DNA of 64,000 nt from Borrelia turicatae 91E135 (GTDB lineage Bacteria; Spirochaetota; Spirochaetia; Borreliales; Borreliaceae), in NCBI RefSeq assembly GCF_000012085.2, contig NC_008710.1, forward strand, positions 310,001-374,000. Direction: 5' to 3'. A model generated the notes under the pieces. That model saw only the letters and a program-made list of their open reading frames with translations, did no database searches and had not been told where the DNA came from. The first letter of the stretch is position 1, and each line of letters starts with the position of its first letter. Of the stretch, positions 36,217 to 47,333 are shown piece after piece. A program made the position numbers and the translations under genes.

Positions 36217-36972
36217 TCAATTATCAAAATAAGAGACTTCAAAATCCATCTTATTGTCAATACCCTCAACCAAATATAGATTAATTCTATTAACATTATT
36301 CTTATCTATAACTTTATTTCCAGAATCGACAAAATAATAATAAATTCTACCCTTAGGAAGGTCTTTAAGCTTAATAGTATATACCCCTTTATAGGGTTCT
36401 TGTTCAACCAATCTATTTAAAAATGGATTAAAATTATTAAAATTGCCAGCTATTGTAACAATCTGCCCAGGACGACCTATATAAAAAATTTCAACTTCTC
36501 TTCCATCAGAAGAATCAATCGGATTTCGTAAAGACACGTAACTATGATCTACACCTATATCAATTATAGAGAATGGTATTAAGTCTTTATTAAACACTAC
36601 ATTTTTATTATATTCATCATTTGTCCAGATACCATCTACAACAAGCCTATACTTAATGCTACCAACTCCATGAGGGAGATTAATCTTTACAAAAAAAAGT
36701 CCATACTTATTCTTCTTAAATAAATACTTTTTTGCATAACCATCAAAATCAAAAGCAGCAAAAATTTTCCTAATACCCTTATTCGAAGGATAAAACATAA
36801 TGACTCTCTTAGAGTCAACAATTGGTGATAAATTATCCTTTCTTGTTGAAACTTCCAAAAACTCATTTAAAGATAAATCAAAATTTTCAATTACATAACA
36901 TTGTGAACAAATATTAAAAATATTAAAGAAAAAGAATATAAAATAAAATAGCCAACCTAAAATTCTTTCCAT
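36217..36972 (-). CDS. Exported P26-like protein with two early-set (CBM48-like) domains
   Basis: A 251-residue protein with an N-terminal hydrophobic segment (about 5-22, ending near NICSQC) that is a signal peptide or anchor. The rest resembles two glycogen-binding/early-set beta domains: RVIMFYPSNKGIRKIFAAFDFDGY with KINLPHGVGSIKYRLVVDG near 57-108, and EVEIFYIGRPGQIVTIAGNF with LKDLPKGRIYYYFVDSG near 160-225. These match the pattern of AMPK-beta/branching-enzyme N-terminal modules. No catalytic domain is attached. It matches my memory of B. burgdorferi P26 (BB0336). Ligand unknown. Confidence 0.78.
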   Translation of the reverse strand: MERILGWLFYFIFFFFNIFNICSQCYVIENFDLSLNEFLEVSTRKDNLSPIVDSKRVIMFYPSNKGIRKIFAAFDFDGYAKKYLFKKNKYGLFFVKINLPHGVGSIKYRLVVDGIWTNDEYNKNVVFNKDLIPFSIIDIGVDHSYVSLRNPIDSSDGREVEIFYIGRPGQIVTIAGNFNNFNPFLNRLVEQEPYKGVYTIKLKDLPKGRIYYYFVDSGNKVIDKNNVNRINLYLVEGIDNKMDFEVSYFDN

Positions 36973-36995
36973 GATTTAATTATAAAATCCAATAA

Positions 36996-38399
<1,404 letters not shown>

Positions 38400-38407
38400 T
38401 AACAACT

Positions 38408-38433
38408 AAAGCCCTCATAAGAGGGCTTTTTTT
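38408..38433 (+). terminator. Rho-independent terminator after eno
   Basis: AAAGCCCTC, loop ATAA, GAGGGCTTT followed by more T: a 9-bp GC-containing stem with a T run. Read on the other strand it also has an A-to-T symmetry, so it may serve the convergent rpsI unit. Confidence 0.88.
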
Positions 38434-38449
38434 CATACAAACAAAATAC

Positions 38450-38860
38450 TTATCTTTTTGAAAACTGAAAGCTTTTCCTAGCCTTTTTCTTACCGAATTT
38501 TTTACGCTCAACTTTTCGCGAATCTCTTGTTAAAAACCCATTGGACTTAAGAACCATTTTATACTCTTCATCAAGATCAAAAAGAGCTCTTGCAATACCA
38601 TGTCTAATAGCACCGGCCTGACCTGAAATGCCCCCGCCATAAATATTAATGTAAAGGTCATATTTTCCAAGAGTATTTGTTAAAACTAATGGAGATAAAG
38701 CAATTGTCTTTAAATTTTCAAGTTGAATATAAGAATCAAAATCCCTATTGTTGATCTTAATATCACCCTTACCTTCCCTAATGTAAACCCTAGCAACAGA
38801 AGACTTTCTCCTTCCCGTACCCATTCCTAAATTAATACCTTTAACATCTGACTTTGCCAT
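38450..38860 (-). CDS. rpsI: 30S ribosomal protein uS9
   Basis: uS9 sits in the 30S head, its C-terminal tail contacting P-site tRNA. The 136 residues show [24 protein letters not shown] near 15, the signature [20 protein letters not shown] near 75-94, and the basic C-terminal end [18 protein letters not shown] with the conserved terminal S-K-R. The length is normal. It lies 10 bases after rplM, the standard rplM-rpsI pair. Confidence 0.98.
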   Translation of the reverse strand: MAKSDVKGINLGMGTGRRKSSVARVYIREGKGDIKINNRDFDSYIQLENLKTIALSPLVLTNTLGKYDLYINIYGGGISGQAGAIRHGIARALFDLDEEYKMVLKSNGFLTRDSRKVERKKFGKKKARKSFQFSKR

Positions 38861-38870
38861 TTTTCCTCTC

Positions 38871-39320
38871 TTAATTTGCTTCTAATTTATAAAAATTTTG
38901 AGAATTAAGCATATGATTAGAACCTGCAAAAACTTTAAGATTTCTAAAAAGTTCACGTCCCAAAGGTCCTTTTGGTAACATACCCTTAATAGCTATTTCA
39001 AGAGGAGCTGTTGGCTTCCTCTCAGATAATGTTCTAAAAGTATCAGAACGAAGACCTCCAGGATATCTTGAATGTCTATAATAAATTTTCTGAGAATATT
39101 TCTTACCAGTAAGCCTAATCTTTGAAGCATTAATAATTATAACATTATCACCTAAATCTTGGTGGGGCGTATAATAAGGCTTATGCTTACCTCTCAAAAT
39201 TTTAACAGCTTCTGTAGCAACTCTACCAAGAACTTTATCTGACGCATCAATCATACACCATTTTTTCTCTACACACTTAGGTTTAACCCATATTGTCTTA
39301 TTATTCGTTATCCTATTCAT
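38871..39320 (-). CDS. rplM: 50S ribosomal protein uL13
   Basis: uL13 is an early assembly protein of the large subunit. The 149 residues contain the conserved [19 protein letters not shown] near 21-39, [24 protein letters not shown] near 42-65, and [22 protein letters not shown] near 112-133. It starts with ATG at 39320 and is followed by rpsI. The 79-base gap to the next upstream gene end is AT-rich and holds only a possible promoter. Confidence 0.98.
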   Translation of the reverse strand: MNRITNNKTIWVKPKCVEKKWCMIDASDKVLGRVATEAVKILRGKHKPYYTPHQDLGDNVIIINASKIRLTGKKYSQKIYYRHSRYPGGLRSDTFRTLSERKPTAPLEIAIKGMLPKGPLGRELFRNLKVFAGSNHMLNSQNFYKLEAN

Positions 39321-39399
39321 AATAATATACAGCCCTCACTTAGATATTCTACAAAGTTATACTTTTTCATTGTATTATTTGTAAGTTAACCTGTCAATA

Positions 39400-40185
39400 C
39401 TAACAGCCAAATTTATCCTGTAGCTTAAGAGAAACTTTGTGAAAACCATCTAAATCTCCTTTAGAAAATTTTAAAGGAACAAGCGAAGGAACATCAAAAA
39501 AAGGACTAATTAAATAGCCATTCTTTAAATACTCATTAAAAATTTCATTATGATACTCAGATTTATAAAGAGGAAACATATATCTATTAATTAGTTTAAA
39601 TATAGGTGTAGCAAAAATATTAAAATTAATTTTTGTACTCTTTTCATAAGACAAAATCTTAGTAAGCATATGCCTAGCAACTGCTAAAGTTAAAGCATCA
39701 AAAGAATCTCTAAATTCTATTTTTCTAGATAAATTATCTACTATAGCAATGTTAATAGACATGCATCCAGGCATTGGGATCTTTACAAGCATAGGATATC
39801 TAAAATTATTAAATCCAGCCTTAAATTCATATATACCCTGCTTTTCCTCCCAAGGACTACTAAAACAACACTGGTCTGTTAAAGATAATAAAAAATCTCT
39901 AGCATCCCTTTCAAATTTAAAAATACACACAAATCCTGCTTCTTTAAAAAAAGAAAAAAGAACATTTTCAAATTGTTTTCTAAAAACAGAAGGATAAGAA
40001 GCAGTAAGACCTCTTGAAAAAGTTTGCTTAAGAATAAGATTTAACCCTTGAACCCTATGTCCTAAAAAGTTTAGTCCCCCATTCAAGTATAAATCCAAAT
40101 ACCTATTACCATGAATATCATAAAGATAAAAAAATCTTGCTCTTTTAATTATTGGAAAACAGCTAAACAAAGATCTATTATACAT
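39400..40185 (-). CDS. Degenerate class-III aminotransferase-like protein (BB0340 type)
   Basis: The 261 residues look like the two ends of a fold-type I, class-III aminotransferase with its centre missing. The N-terminus carries the characteristic strand-turn (FFYLYDIHGNRYLDLYLNGG, then GHR) near 18-43, where family members have D-x-x-G-x-x-Y-x-D and G-H. The C-terminal part (EYLKNGYLISPFFDVPSLVPLKFSKGDLDGF) resembles the small domain. No segment resembles the PLP lysine or its D-E-V neighbourhood, so transaminase activity is unlikely. The ATG overlaps the gatB stop by eight bases (ATGTATAA), implying coupling to gatB. The family match is by eye. Confidence 0.6.
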   Translation of the reverse strand: MYNRSLFSCFPIIKRARFFYLYDIHGNRYLDLYLNGGLNFLGHRVQGLNLILKQTFSRGLTASYPSVFRKQFENVLFSFFKEAGFVCIFKFERDARDFLLSLTDQCCFSSPWEEKQGIYEFKAGFNNFRYPMLVKIPMPGCMSINIAIVDNLSRKIEFRDSFDALTLAVARHMLTKILSYEKSTKINFNIFATPIFKLINRYMFPLYKSEYHNEIFNEYLKNGYLISPFFDVPSLVPLKFSKGDLDGFHKVSLKLQDKFGC

Positions 40186-41635
40186 CTCTTAATTTATTCA
40201 TTAAAATCTCATTTGCAAGAACGGGATTAACCCTTCCAGAAGTTTTGCGCATAATTTGACCCATCATAAACTTAATTGCATGACTCTTACCTTTTTTATA
40301 AAGTTCAATGGATTTAGGATTTTCATTCAAAACCTCAAACACAACTGACTCAATGAAAGAGATATCACTTATCTGTGCTAAATTTTTTTCATTAATAATA
40401 ATAGCAGAAGAAACATTTCGCTCAAGCATTTCTAAAAATATTTCTTTTGCTATCTTACCACTTACCCTATCATTAACAATGAATTCAACAAGTTCACTAA
40501 TATATGATGGTGGTAAATTAAAATCAAGTATATTCATTTCTCTATCATTTAGTACACTTAATACCTCAGACAATATCCAATTTGCCACTCTCTTAGGATC
40601 ACTCGAGGCAATTGCTGCCTCTTCAAAATATTTAACCAAGTTTTTATCAGCCGTTAAAGTCACAACATCAAAATCACTAAGACCATATTGCTCTTTTAAT
40701 CTAACTCTTGTATCAAAAGGCAATTCCACCATTCTATTAGACTTTATACTTTCAATATAAGAATCATCGAGTTTGATCAAAGGCAAATCGGGATCCTTTA
40801 TATAACGATAATCAGCTACTGTCTCTTTGCTCCTTTGAAGCACTGTAATACCCTTTTTATCATCAAAACCCATTGTATGTTTACCTACACTCTCAAAAGT
40901 TCTTCTATGTAAAATCCACTCTTCTTTTTGCCTTGACTTTTCATAATCAATTGCCAACTTTACTGATTTAAAAGAATTTAAATTCTTTATCTCAGAAATG
41001 GGGGTTTTATACTCAACACCATTTTCATTGATAAGTAAATTAACGTTGACATCACAACGAAATGACCCGTTTTCCATGTTACAATCAGACAAATCAAGAT
41101 ATCTAAAAATTTCTCTTAAAGCACTCAAATAAGCCACAGCTTCTTCTCCATTATTAATATCTGGGTTTGAGACAATTTCTAGTAATGGTGCACCTGAACG
41201 ATTAAAATCAATATAACTTCGATTTTCACTCTCAAGCAAATGCAAACTCTTGCCAGAATCTTCTTCCATATGTATCCTAATAATATTGATTTTTTTTAAA
41301 CCTGAACAAGTTTCAATAAAGATAAATCCATTCTCACAAATTGGTGCATCATTTTGAGATATTTGATATCCCTTAGGTAAATCGGGATAGGCATAATGCT
41401 TTCTATCAAACTTAATAATATTTTTAATTTTAGAATTAGTAGCATGCCCAGCTAAAATTGCACTACTAATAAGTTCTTTATTTATACTAGGCAATGCTCC
41501 AGGAAGGCCAAGACATGTTGGGCAAGTACGAGAATTTGGAATTCCACCAAAATCATTCTTACACCCACAAAAAGCTTTGGTCTTTAATCCTAATTGTACA
41601 TGAACTTCTAAACCAACAAGCAACTTATATTCCAT
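40178..41635 (-). CDS. gatB: Asp/Glu-tRNA amidotransferase subunit B
   Basis: GatB binds misacylated tRNA and phosphorylates its glutamyl or aspartyl group before amidation by GatA. The 485 residues start with LLVGLEVHVQLGLKTKAFC and hold the Cys-rich zinc region (CGCKN and CPTCLGLPGALP near 24-49), DRKHYAYPDLPKGYQISQ near 84, MEEDSGKS, DFNRSGAPLLEIVS near 145, and the C-terminal YqeY/GatB tail ending in VNPVLANEIL. Borrelia needs this enzyme because it lacks a glutaminyl-tRNA synthetase. The start is ATG 41635, overlapping the end of gatA by 11 bases. Confidence 0.97.
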   Translation of the reverse strand: MEYKLLVGLEVHVQLGLKTKAFCGCKNDFGGIPNSRTCPTCLGLPGALPSINKELISSAILAGHATNSKIKNIIKFDRKHYAYPDLPKGYQISQNDAPICENGFIFIETCSGLKKINIIRIHMEEDSGKSLHLLESENRSYIDFNRSGAPLLEIVSNPDINNGEEAVAYLSALREIFRYLDLSDCNMENGSFRCDVNVNLLINENGVEYKTPISEIKNLNSFKSVKLAIDYEKSRQKEEWILHRRTFESVGKHTMGFDDKKGITVLQRSKETVADYRYIKDPDLPLIKLDDSYIESIKSNRMVELPFDTRVRLKEQYGLSDFDVVTLTADKNLVKYFEEAAIASSDPKRVANWILSEVLSVLNDREMNILDFNLPPSYISELVEFIVNDRVSGKIAKEIFLEMLERNVSSAIIINEKNLAQISDISFIESVVFEVLNENPKSIELYKKGKSHAIKFMMGQIMRKTSGRVNPVLANEILMNKLRDV

Positions 41636-43070
41636 TTAATCCCAATTCCTCTATTACATTTTTTGCAAAACTTAAAAGATCAAAATCTCTCTTAACTTGA
41701 CCAATTATTTGCATACCAATAGGTAATCCCCTATCATCTTGAGAAAAGGGAATAGAGAGTGCAGGGGCCCCAATAAGATTGGCAATCACAGTACACATAT
41801 CAGAATAATACATCTTTATAGGATTATCAAAATTTTCACCAATTTTAAAAGGTTTCACAAAACTTGTAGGCGTAATAATATATGAATAATTATTAAAAAT
41901 TTCATTGAATTTTGGAATCAATACATTCTCAACAATTTTACAAGCCTTTACATAGTATTGCAAATCATAACCTTCTGATAACAAATAATTACCAAGCACA
42001 ATACGCCTTTTCACTTCTTCTCTTAAAAATAAACTCCTATGTCTATAGTAAAAATCATTAAGATTTAATTCATCATTTAACCTTTTCCCATAATGAAGAC
42101 AAGTATAACGAGCAAGATTAGATGCAGCTTCAACTGGAGATAATGAATAGTAAAGAGAAAGTACAAAGTTCACTGCCTCTATTGAAACTTCATGAATTTC
42201 AACGCCTCTGTTTAAAAGTGCAGATTTAAATTTAGAAAATTCGCATGCAACCTCCGGTTCCATCAAATCTTCACTAAGTTCTTTAATTACAGCTAATTTA
42301 GTACCTGCTAAAGACTTACTTAACAATGGATAAGGATCTTGAATAAGATCTATGCTAGTAGCATCCATTTTATCAATTCCACAAGTATATTTTAATATTA
42401 AAGCCACATCATCAATAGAATTAGCAAAAAATCCTATTTGATCAAGAGATGACGCATATGATGCAAGTCCATAACGAGATAAACCTCCATAAGAAGGCTT
42501 AAAACCAATTAAACTTGAAAAGGATGCGGGAAGCCTAACAGAACCTCCAGTATCACTACCAAGTGCAAAAGGAGCTTGATTGGCAGCAACAACAGCTCCA
42601 GAACCACCAGAACTACCACCCACAACATATTCTTTATTTAAAGGATTAAGCGTAACACCATAATAAGAAAACTCACAAGAAGATCCCATTGCAAATTCAT
42701 CCATATTCGTTCTACCAATCATAATTGCACCACTATCTTTTAATCTCTTAATAACAGTTGCATCATAAGGGGAAACATATCCTTGCAAAAGTTCAGATGC
42801 ACAAGTCAAGGCTTTATTTTTAATTGAAATATTATCCTTAACAGCAATGGGCATACCAATTAAGGGCAAATTTTGTCCCTCACCTTTACCCAAAAGTTCA
42901 TCATATTTTTTTGCCAATTCTAATGAATCATCAAAAAATTCAATATATCCATTGATATCCTTATTTGCTTCATAAAGTTCTTTATAAAAAAGCACAATAT
43001 CATAAATTTTACACCTGCGAGCCAATATTAATTCTTTAATTTTTATTAAACTTAAACCTCTGAAGTCCAA
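41625..43070 (-). CDS. gatA: Asp/Glu-tRNA amidotransferase subunit A (amidase)
   Basis: GatA hydrolyses glutamine to supply ammonia for transamidation. The 481-residue amidase-signature protein shows the catalytic triad: Lys in PIAVKDNI near 78, cis-Ser in GGSSGGSGAVVAA near 152-164, and the nucleophile Ser in LGSDTGGSVRLPAS near 172-184. The start is TTG 43070, seven bases after GGGAG. Gene order gatC-gatA-gatB in one operon is the usual arrangement. Confidence 0.97.
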   Translation of the reverse strand: MDFRGLSLIKIKELILARRCKIYDIVLFYKELYEANKDINGYIEFFDDSLELAKKYDELLGKGEGQNLPLIGMPIAVKDNISIKNKALTCASELLQGYVSPYDATVIKRLKDSGAIMIGRTNMDEFAMGSSCEFSYYGVTLNPLNKEYVVGGSSGGSGAVVAANQAPFALGSDTGGSVRLPASFSSLIGFKPSYGGLSRYGLASYASSLDQIGFFANSIDDVALILKYTCGIDKMDATSIDLIQDPYPLLSKSLAGTKLAVIKELSEDLMEPEVACEFSKFKSALLNRGVEIHEVSIEAVNFVLSLYYSLSPVEAASNLARYTCLHYGKRLNDELNLNDFYYRHRSLFLREEVKRRIVLGNYLLSEGYDLQYYVKACKIVENVLIPKFNEIFNNYSYIITPTSFVKPFKIGENFDNPIKMYYSDMCTVIANLIGAPALSIPFSQDDRGLPIGMQIIGQVKRDFDLLSFAKNVIEELGLNGI

Positions 43071-43081
43071 ATCAATACTCC

Positions 43082-43366
43082 CTATCCAAGCACTTTAGGT
43101 GATGAAAAGTAACCATCCACAAACACATTGCTAAAATTTTTAATAGATTCAATTGCCAAAGAAGGTAAAATCTCATCGTTTCTCAAAACAGAAAAATTAC
43201 ATGCCTCTTTTTGAATGCCATCTTTTATCTCAAATTCAGAAATTTTATTTAACATGCCAATAATTTTTTCAAATTTTATGGCAAATTCTCGTTCTTCATT
43301 CTTACTTAACCTTAGTAAACTTAACTTTAAACTATCTTCTAAACGAATATCTCTAATATCTCTCAA
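43082..43366 (-). CDS. gatC: Asp/Glu-tRNA amidotransferase subunit C
   Basis: A small subunit that wraps around GatA and stabilises the complex. The 94 residues have the GatC pattern: L-x-L-x-x-L-S-K-N-E-E-R-E-F near 14-29, then FEKIIGMLNKISEFEI near 32-48 and a C-terminal P-containing tail. Similarity is modest, as is usual for GatC, but position directly before gatA decides it. It starts at TTG 43366, six bases after GAGG. Confidence 0.88.
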   Translation of the reverse strand: MRDIRDIRLEDSLKLSLLRLSKNEEREFAIKFEKIIGMLNKISEFEIKDGIQKEACNFSVLRNDEILPSLAIESIKNFSNVFVDGYFSSPKVLG

Positions 43367-43375
43367 ATTTAACCT

Positions 43376-45469
43376 CTAAATTTTAGCAAGTCCTTTAATA
43401 TAGCTTGAGCTTAAAATAGCTTTTCTCCCATTTCTTAGATTGATTTTAATAAATGGCTCACCATTTTGATACCACTTATCAACAACTATTCCGTTCTCAC
43501 CATTATAAGTTATATAATCTCCAATATTAAAGCTTTTATTACCACTTTTTGAAAAAAAATATTTAAAATTATCTTTTAAATATTCTGGAACAAAAACAAT
43601 ATCATAATTATCTTTGCTAATATCTTGAAAAAAGACTGACATAGCTGTATTTCTGAGCATGCCTCCAAAAAATCTTTGCAAATTCATTGTAACAATAAGT
43701 TCAAATTTGGCTCTAGTAATAGCAACATAAAAAAGTCTTCTCTCCTCTTCCAGTCTCTCTCCGGTCAATTCTTCAATCTCAGCAGGCAATAAACCCTTTT
43801 CAAGACCAGATATTATCACTCTATCAAATTCAAGTCCTTTAACCCCATGAATTGAAGAGAGTAGTATACTAGACTTAGAATCTCCATGTATTAAAGGTGA
43901 AAGAGATGAATTTTCCAAAAATATTACAAGTCCCTCAAAACTGCCTGAATATTCAACTCCACTGCTGATAAGTTCATCAATATTTCTAGATTTTTCATCA
44001 CCATCAAATTTTTGATAATAATCCCAAAATCCAGATCTAATTACAACATTTTTAATAAATTCAGATAAATTTACATAAACATCTTTTTGTATACTTTCTG
44101 CTAGTTTATCATACAGATTTAAAAAAGCAACAAGAGAATCTTTTGCTTTGCCCTTAAGACTATCAGCAACTTTTCTACTTGCAAGAATTAAATCAAAATT
44201 AACATTACGATCATTAAGCATTGCAATGATTTTATTCGTAGTAGTTTTTCCAATCCCCCTAGCAGGCTTATTTATTACTCTTAAGAAAGAAATTTTATCT
44301 TTTTTATTTACAAAAAGTCTTAACAAAGAAATTACATCTTTAATCTCCTCTCTTTCATAAAATCTAATTGAACCTAATATTTTATGTGGAATATTATGTT
44401 TAAAAAAAGATTTCTCAAACTGCAAAGATTGGTAATTAAATCTATAAAGAACAGCTGTCTCAAGTTGATTTTCAATAAGGAAATTAGAAAAATATTCAGC
44501 CTCCTCTGCAGGATTTCGAAAAACAAAAAATCTTATCTTCTTGCCCATTTTGTTTTCTGTACTTATTACTTTTTCATATCGATTTCTATTTTTTGAAATA
44601 ACATCATTTGCAACATTAACAATGCTTAAACTAGAACGATAATTTTGTACCAAATAATACTTAGACACATTGTCAAATATTTTTTCAAATTCAAGAATAT
44701 TTTCAATTCTAGCACCTCTAAAAGAATAAATAGACTGATCTTCATCTCCTACTACCATAAAATGCATATCTTTACAATAAAGCTCTTTTAAAAACAAAAA
44801 CTGTGTATAATTGGTATCTTGATACTCATCTACAAAAATAGCCTTAAACTTCTTCTGAACCCTCATCTTTACATCTTCACAATCTCTTAACATCAAAACA
44901 GCTTTAAGAATAAGATCAGCAAAATCAAAAGCATTATTTTTAGATTTTTCTTGCTCATAAAATTTAATATCCTTGTAACTTTTCTCATCAAGACCACAAT
45001 AATTATCTAAAAAGCAATTTTCCTTATATTTAAGTATGAAAGACGCAACATGCTTTGAAAGTTCAATGGTTGAAGCAAGCCCAATTTGCTTAACAAATTT
45101 AACAACATCATTAGTATCCCAAATTGTAAAATTTGAATCATAATTTTTATCAAATTCTTTAAAATAAAGTCTCAAAAGCCAAGCACCAAAAGAATGAAAA
45201 GTCTGGATATGTAAAGCCTTATTAAAATCAAAAAGATAATTTAGTCTTAAATTCATTTCATTTGCAGCTTTATTTGTAAATGTTAAAGCAAGAATCTCTT
45301 CTGGTTTTAATTGCATTTCCTTTATTAAGTGTGCTATTTTAGCTGTTATAACCCTTGTTTTACCACTGCCTGGACCTGCCAAAACAAGAATGGGATTTTT
45401 AGTATCATCTAAAACAATTTGTTTCTGATAAGAATTTAAACTAAAGAGGAATTTTTCTATTTTGTCCAT
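43376..45469 (-). CDS. UvrD/PcrA-type superfamily 1 DNA helicase
   Basis: A 3'-5' helicase for nucleotide-excision and mismatch repair or for removing stalled complexes. The 697 residues contain all SF1A motifs: Q-motif LNSYQKQIV, motif I GPGSGKT near 32-38, Ia ALTFTNKAANEM, motif II FVDEYQDTNYTQ near 220, motif III VVGDEDQSIYSFRGA, motif IV QNYRSS, motif V SSIHGVKGLEFDRVIISGL near 545 and motif VI RRLFYVAITRAK. The C-terminus has the short SH3-like domain typical of PcrA (IGDYITYNGENGIVVDKW). UvrD, PcrA and Rep cannot be separated by eye. It overlaps the upstream gene by one base. Confidence 0.93.
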   Translation of the reverse strand: MDKIEKFLFSLNSYQKQIVLDDTKNPILVLAGPGSGKTRVITAKIAHLIKEMQLKPEEILALTFTNKAANEMNLRLNYLFDFNKALHIQTFHSFGAWLLRLYFKEFDKNYDSNFTIWDTNDVVKFVKQIGLASTIELSKHVASFILKYKENCFLDNYCGLDEKSYKDIKFYEQEKSKNNAFDFADLILKAVLMLRDCEDVKMRVQKKFKAIFVDEYQDTNYTQFLFLKELYCKDMHFMVVGDEDQSIYSFRGARIENILEFEKIFDNVSKYYLVQNYRSSLSIVNVANDVISKNRNRYEKVISTENKMGKKIRFFVFRNPAEEAEYFSNFLIENQLETAVLYRFNYQSLQFEKSFFKHNIPHKILGSIRFYEREEIKDVISLLRLFVNKKDKISFLRVINKPARGIGKTTTNKIIAMLNDRNVNFDLILASRKVADSLKGKAKDSLVAFLNLYDKLAESIQKDVYVNLSEFIKNVVIRSGFWDYYQKFDGDEKSRNIDELISSGVEYSGSFEGLVIFLENSSLSPLIHGDSKSSILLSSIHGVKGLEFDRVIISGLEKGLLPAEIEELTGERLEEERRLFYVAITRAKFELIVTMNLQRFFGGMLRNTAMSVFFQDISKDNYDIVFVPEYLKDNFKYFFSKSGNKSFNIGDYITYNGENGIVVDKWYQNGEPFIKINLRNGRKAILSSSYIKGLAKI

Positions 45470-46668
45470 TAATAAACTTCAGAAACCTTAAGATCAAAAC
45501 CTCCAGGGGTTTTTAACCAAAAAAATTGCACTGCCATTATTTCTCTTCCATAACTCTTTAAAATAGAAGTAATATCCTTACCTTGAAGAATAATATTAAC
45601 ATCAGAAAGTCTTGACAAAAATAAGATTAAAGATTTTTTGAACTTTAAATTAAGAGGCAACCCCTTAGATACAAGCAAAGATTTACCATAAATATTACTC
45701 TCATCAGCATATCTTAAAAACGTATCGTTTAAAAAATTAATCATTAAATCAATATTGGAAATATCTTGAGAAGAATATACAGTAGGATACTCACTAATAA
45801 CTCTACTCTTAGGTCCATTAACTTCAAATCCCCAATTTAAAACATTAAATCTACTAGAAAGACTAGTTTCAAGCACATATTCAATATTGAGCATAAAAGA
45901 TTCTAAGCTTACATGAGCCTTTCGAACCTTACCTTGAGAATAATTATCATACACAATCTTAACTTTAACATTATCACTTAAATCTATTTCCCGAAATTTA
46001 CCTAATTTAAAAACATATCGCCCATTTTTCAAATCATTTGTAACAACCAAATCATCATTCATAAAAGAGACTCTATAATTTGCAATAGTATTGCCATAAA
46101 CTAAAGATAAAAAATCACCATCTCCAAGAGCAACGTTCCAAAAACTTTCTTTATCAAAAAGAACTTCATGAACTTCTGGAGCTCGCTTCGCAGCATGATT
46201 TGCTTTGAAAAAATTCCCTAAAAATTGCTTAATCCCACTAAAATTTGAAATTAAAAGTATTAGCAATATAATACTAACTAATCCTACCAGTATTTGAATC
46301 ATTTTAGGAAAAGCTATCTTAGACAGATCTAAATACTGACCCCCAAGCCTGCCTTCGTTCACAAAATTTAAACTGCCATTTTGATCTTCAGTCTTAATTC
46401 CAATATAGCTACTATTAAGTCTTCTTTTGTATTCTTTAAAAAGGGACGAGACATACCAAACATCAATTCCTAAATACTCACTATAAGTCCTTAAAAATCC
46501 TAAAGCTAAAACTTCATTTGGAAACAATTCAATATTAGAATCTTCAAGTGCCTTAAGATATTTAACAGAAATTCTAATATCATCAGATATCATCTCAAGA
46601 GTTAACCCCTTATCAATCCGAGCCTTTTTTATAAAATCTCCAAATCTAATGAAATTATTTCTTTCCAT
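45469..46668 (-). CDS. RodZ-like membrane protein with N-terminal HTH (BB0345 type)
   Basis: The 399 residues open with a RodZ-type helix-turn-helix: FGDFIKKARIDKGLTLEMISDD, then YLKALEDSN, PNEVLALGFLRTYSEYLGID (about 8-80). A basic linker follows, then one membrane helix at about 117-140 (IQILVGLVSIILLILLISNF) and a periplasmic part of about 250 residues, larger than the usual RodZ C-terminal domain and unrecognised in its second half. RodZ links MreB to the wall-elongation machinery; that role is an inference from architecture. It lies between lolA and the helicase gene. Confidence 0.72.
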   Translation of the reverse strand: MERNNFIRFGDFIKKARIDKGLTLEMISDDIRISVKYLKALEDSNIELFPNEVLALGFLRTYSEYLGIDVWYVSSLFKEYKRRLNSSYIGIKTEDQNGSLNFVNEGRLGGQYLDLSKIAFPKMIQILVGLVSIILLILLISNFSGIKQFLGNFFKANHAAKRAPEVHEVLFDKESFWNVALGDGDFLSLVYGNTIANYRVSFMNDDLVVTNDLKNGRYVFKLGKFREIDLSDNVKVKIVYDNYSQGKVRKAHVSLESFMLNIEYVLETSLSSRFNVLNWGFEVNGPKSRVISEYPTVYSSQDISNIDLMINFLNDTFLRYADESNIYGKSLLVSKGLPLNLKFKKSLILFLSRLSDVNIILQGKDITSILKSYGREIMAVQFFWLKTPGGFDLKVSEVY

Positions 46669-46679
46669 TTCTCAACACC

Positions 46680-47333
46680 TCAAGTTTTTTTAACATCATA
46701 TAAAAAATTATCCACTTTATTTGAAGTTTTTGGCAAATCATACTTAAATCTACTATCAGGAATTCCAACATTAAATTTTACAGATAAAAGATCAATAATT
46801 ATTTCGCGACCACCACCTGTAGGATAAGCAATCACTCTCCTAATTACACCATTTCGTGTAAAAGCAATCATAAAGGAATCAATCGTAGCAGCACCCTTAT
46901 AAAGTCGCCTTGAAAAAGTCAATTTTATAAAATTCTCTGTATTTCCTCCTCCAGATTCGTCAAGTGGTTCTAAATTGGGAGAATTAGTATAAGACACACT
47001 ATACTCAGTACTTAAAATATTCATAAAACCACTTCCCACTTTTCCCATAGTCAACTGTTGTCTAAAAGAAGTACCAAGAGTTGGTACATAAACGGTTAAA
47101 ATTTCACCATCACTTACAAAAACCTGATTATTTGAATCCAAATTAACAATGAATTTATCGGGGGATTTATATAACAGGGTTCCTGCTTGCTTTAACCCTT
47201 TTATGTTAAGACTAATCTTAGCCTGCATATCTTCTATATTTTGGTAATTTGAATAAATATTCTCAAAATATTGATTGGCAGATACTTGAGCAAAAATTAA
47301 ACAAGGACACAAAATTAATATTATTTTCTTCAT
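46680..47333 (-). CDS. lolA: Periplasmic lipoprotein carrier LolA
   Basis: LolA carries lipoproteins across the periplasm from the LolCDE complex. The 217 residues have a signal peptide (cleavage near VSA, about residue 19). The LolA fold pattern follows: FENIYSNYQNIEDMQAKISLNIK near 24-46, GTLLYKSPDKFIVNL near 55, DGEILTVYVP near 80, and the late FNVGIPDSRFKYDLP. Borrelia is known to have LolA but no LolB, so the acceptor step is unresolved. It is the first gene of the minus-strand run and divergent from the RqcH-like gene. Confidence 0.85.
   Translation of the reverse strand: MKKIILILCPCLIFAQVSANQYFENIYSNYQNIEDMQAKISLNIKGLKQAGTLLYKSPDKFIVNLDSNNQVFVSDGEILTVYVPTLGTSFRQQLTMGKVGSGFMNILSTEYSVSYTNSPNLEPLDESGGGNTENFIKLTFSRRLYKGAATIDSFMIAFTRNGVIRRVIAYPTGGGREIIIDLLSVKFNVGIPDSRFKYDLPKTSNKVDNFLYDVKKT

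Noticed and set aside
40308..40760. Long open frame opposite gatB (150 codons), and others like it opposite pyk, oppC and enolase
   Set aside because: They mirror the reading frame of confident conserved genes and have no start signal or family resemblance.
43148..43373. Possible absence of GatC because of low similarity
   Set aside because: Length, the N-terminal helical pattern and position directly before gatA fit GatC well enough.
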